From: Prolixibacteraceae bacterium
GTDB lineage: Bacteria > Bacteroidota > Bacteroidia > Bacteroidales > Prolixibacteraceae
Direction of reading: 5' to 3'
Assembly (NCBI GenBank): GCA_019163175.1
Contig: JAFLKN010000015.1
Location: forward strand, 248,001 to 312,000
Length of the DNA stretch: 64,000 nucleotides
Both the position numbers and the translations under genes were made by a program. How positions within the stretch are numbered: position 1 is the stretch's first letter; each line of letters opens with the position of its first letter. Positions 62,489-64,000 of this stretch are shown piece after piece. The notes under the pieces are model-generated. The model was not told the origin of the DNA. It did no database searches and saw nothing but the letters and a program-made list of their open reading frames with translations.

Positions 62489-63868
62489 TCATCCTTCGGT
62501 AAGGAAGACATAACGTATTACTACCAAAGCAAACAAAAGGTACATCATCCAATGTACATTCTTAGCTTTTCCTGTAATCACTTTAAGAATTGTGTAGAAA
62601 ATGATACCGGCAGCAACTCCATTGGCGATGCTGTAAGTAAAAGGCATCATGATGATACACATGAATGCTGGCATGCCTTCAGTAAAATCTGAGAAGTCGA
62701 TTTCCTTAATGGCCGAAACCATAAGTAAACCTACAATGATCAACGCTGGAGCTGTTGCTGCATTGGGGATCATAGTTGCCAGAGGTGCAAGAATCAGAGC
62801 TACCAGAAATAAAATACCGGTAGTTACGGCGGTTAAACCAGTACGTCCACCTTCGCCAATACCGGCAGCACTTTCAACGTAAGCTGTAACAGTGCTGGTT
62901 CCCATCAATGCACCAAACGATACACCGAAAGCATCAACCAACATAGCTTTACCAATTTTTGGAGAGTTGCCGTCTTTGTCAATCAATCCGGCTTTATTGG
63001 CTGTACCAACCAATGTTCCGAAAGTATCGAACAATTCAACAAAAGTGAAAGTAAATACAACAGTCCAGATACCCATGCTGAGGGCACCTTTTATATCGAG
63101 TTCGAAAACTGCAAGGTTAGAAAAATCAGGAAGAGAAATGGGAGAAAAACCATCAGCAATTTTGGTAACACCAAATGGAATTCCGATGATTGTTGTTACG
63201 ATAATACCGATGAGCAAGGAGCCCTTTACCCGCAATGCCATTAGCGCAGAGGTAATAGCCAGACCTGCCAGAGTAAGCAACATTGCAGGGTTTTTCAGAC
63301 TGCCCAATCCAATGTTCCATTCAAAAAACAACAGTCCTGACTGACCTTTTGTGGCATTCAGTTTTTCGAGTGTTGGAGGAATCACATTAGCTGACACTGC
63401 CATGATTTCAGAAAGTTTCAGACCAATAATGGTAATAAACAAACCGATACCTACAGTGATTGCTACTTTTAATGAGTGGGGAACTGCAACCACCAAAATC
63501 TGACGAACTTTGGTAATGGTAAGCAGGATAAAAATGATACCTGAAATGAAAACCGCACCCAAAGCAACTCTCCAAGGCATACCCACGCCAGCCAGAGCAA
63601 CAGTTGCAAAGAAGGCATTCAATCCCATACCGGGAGCAAGAGCAATCGGGAAATTGGCAACCAAACCCATTGCTATAGTTACAAAACCTGCAGCAATGGC
63701 AGTAGCGAAGAATACAGCATTCTTATCCATTCCGGTAGCCGAAAGAATATTCGGATTCAGGAAAAGGATATAGGCCATGGTCATGAAGGTAGTGATACCT
63801 GCAATGATCTCGGTACGTACAGTCGTTTTATTCTCCTGTAGCTTAAAAAACTTAGTGATAAATTCCAT
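62489..63868 (-). CDS. NCS2-family purine permease (AzgA/GhxP type)
   Basis: 459 residues with about twelve to fourteen membrane helices. Family landmarks: FFKLQENKTTVRTEIIAGIT then TFMTMAYILFLNPNILSATG at the N-terminus, AMGLVANFPIALAPGMGLNA, FVELFDTFGTLVGTANKAGL (substrate-binding region) and LMGTSTVTAYVESAAGIGEG then GRTGLTAV. These match the guanine/hypoxanthine/adenine subgroup (COG2252), which imports nucleobases with protons. It lies 12 bp downstream of an outer-membrane barrel gene, suggesting a two-step uptake route across both membranes. Guanine or hypoxanthine is likely; this cannot be settled from sequence. Confidence 0.94.
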   Translation of the reverse strand: MEFITKFFKLQENKTTVRTEIIAGITTFMTMAYILFLNPNILSATGMDKNAVFFATAIAAGFVTIAMGLVANFPIALAPGMGLNAFFATVALAGVGMPWRVALGAVFISGIIFILLTITKVRQILVVAVPHSLKVAITVGIGLFITIIGLKLSEIMAVSANVIPPTLEKLNATKGQSGLLFFEWNIGLGSLKNPAMLLTLAGLAITSALMALRVKGSLLIGIIVTTIIGIPFGVTKIADGFSPISLPDFSNLAVFELDIKGALSMGIWTVVFTFTFVELFDTFGTLVGTANKAGLIDKDGNSPKIGKAMLVDAFGVSFGALMGTSTVTAYVESAAGIGEGGRTGLTAVTTGILFLVALILAPLATMIPNAATAPALIIVGLLMVSAIKEIDFSDFTEGMPAFMCIIMMPFTYSIANGVAAGIIFYTILKVITGKAKNVHWMMYLLFALVVIRYVFLTEG

Positions 63869-63880
63869 GTTTGGTTATGA

Positions 63881-64000
63881 TTAGAAAGTGTATTTTGCTC
63901 CTAAGGTTGGCATAACTTTAAAACCATCCATTCCGCCAAAATTGTTGCTTAATTCAACCTCTCCCCCAACAGAAAATTTCTTGGTTGCGTTAAACCACAA
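63881..64000 (-). CDS. C-terminal end of an outer membrane beta-barrel protein, truncated by window edge
   Basis: The minus strand is open from 64000 to a TAA at 63881-63883, giving 39 residues that include FSVGGEVELSNNFGG and the ending MPTLGAKYTF. Alternating hydrophobic strands and the terminal Phe fit a barrel's last strands. The closeness to the purine permease start (12 bp) suggests a nucleoside-channel type protein (Tsx/DUF5020-like), but too little is visible to be sure. Confidence 0.6.
   Translation of the reverse strand: MWFNATKKFSVGGEVELSNNFGGMDGFKVMPTLGAKYTF

Noticed and set aside
62892-63344. 150-codon plus-strand frame opposite the purine permease
   Set aside because: It is antisense to a well-conserved NCS2 gene and has low-complexity residues typical of a shadow frame.

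Overview
The window looks like a chromosome segment of a free-living, glycan-degrading Bacteroidota. My best guess is the Marinilabiliales/Prolixibacteraceae area, but this is inferred from gene content and not from a marker gene. Supporting signs are a SusC/SusD pair, a Bacteroidota -7 box (TAnnTTTG) before susC, many Sec or lipoprotein signals on glycosidases, the near absence of Shine-Dalgarno sequences, and typical Bacteroidota intergenic repeats. I see no rRNA, tRNA, CRISPR array, integrase or classical insertion sequence.

Layout. (1) 1-4134: a left-truncated GH35 beta-galactosidase and a multidomain GH29 alpha-L-fucosidase. (2) 4220-6933, minus strand: an NtrY-like histidine kinase and an NtrC-like sigma54 activator. 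(3) 7355-25445, plus strand: a large MacAB/TolC-like efflux locus read away from that regulator, with TolC, HlyD adaptor, two ABC ATPases and five long FtsX/MacB-type permeases, preceded by a good sigma54 promoter at 7312-7327. (4) 25544-31829, minus strand: a PiT phosphate transporter fused to a PhoU-like domain, an S9 peptidase, an aldo/keto reductase and a CoA-binding protein. (5) 31938-36247, minus strand: a cobalamin riboswitch followed by a secreted Gfo/Idh/MocA-like protein and BtuF, BtuC and BtuD-like genes; a B12-binding radical SAM enzyme diverges from it. (6) 38619-57393: a polysaccharide utilisation locus with a propeller/Y_Y_Y/LuxR regulator, SusC, SusD, LamG lipoprotein, two GH144-type glucanases, GH3, a LamG protein and a GH43-like protein. 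GH144 plus GH3 predicts beta-1,2-glucan (sophoro-oligosaccharide) use. (7) 57536-59136: two unrecognised, AT-richer genes. (8) 59302-64000: GNAT-like protein, TrmH-family and RlmI/K-like RNA methyltransferases, RluA pseudouridine synthase, an NCS2 purine permease and the tail of an outer-membrane barrel gene.

The most unusual thing is the repeat landscape. Every gene junction of the efflux operon carries an element from one of three repeat families: (a) GC-rich palindromic ends built around CCCCTnnAGGGG-like cores, one pair of which brackets a DUF559 (Vsr-like nuclease) gene; (b) a 93-95 bp MITE-like element with TTGAACTTTGATTC-type terminal inverted repeats; (c) GA-rich inverted repeats bracketing a four-helix-bundle (23S rRNA intervening-sequence family) gene. 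The DUF559 cassette is also flanked by a 57-bp direct duplication of the upstream permease's 3' end. A fourth family, mirrored triads of hairpins, lies beside the sigma54 promoter and again inside the B12 operon. I read these as single-gene cassettes and their gene-less relatives moving between co-oriented genes without breaking them. The mechanism is inference; the repeats themselves are directly visible.
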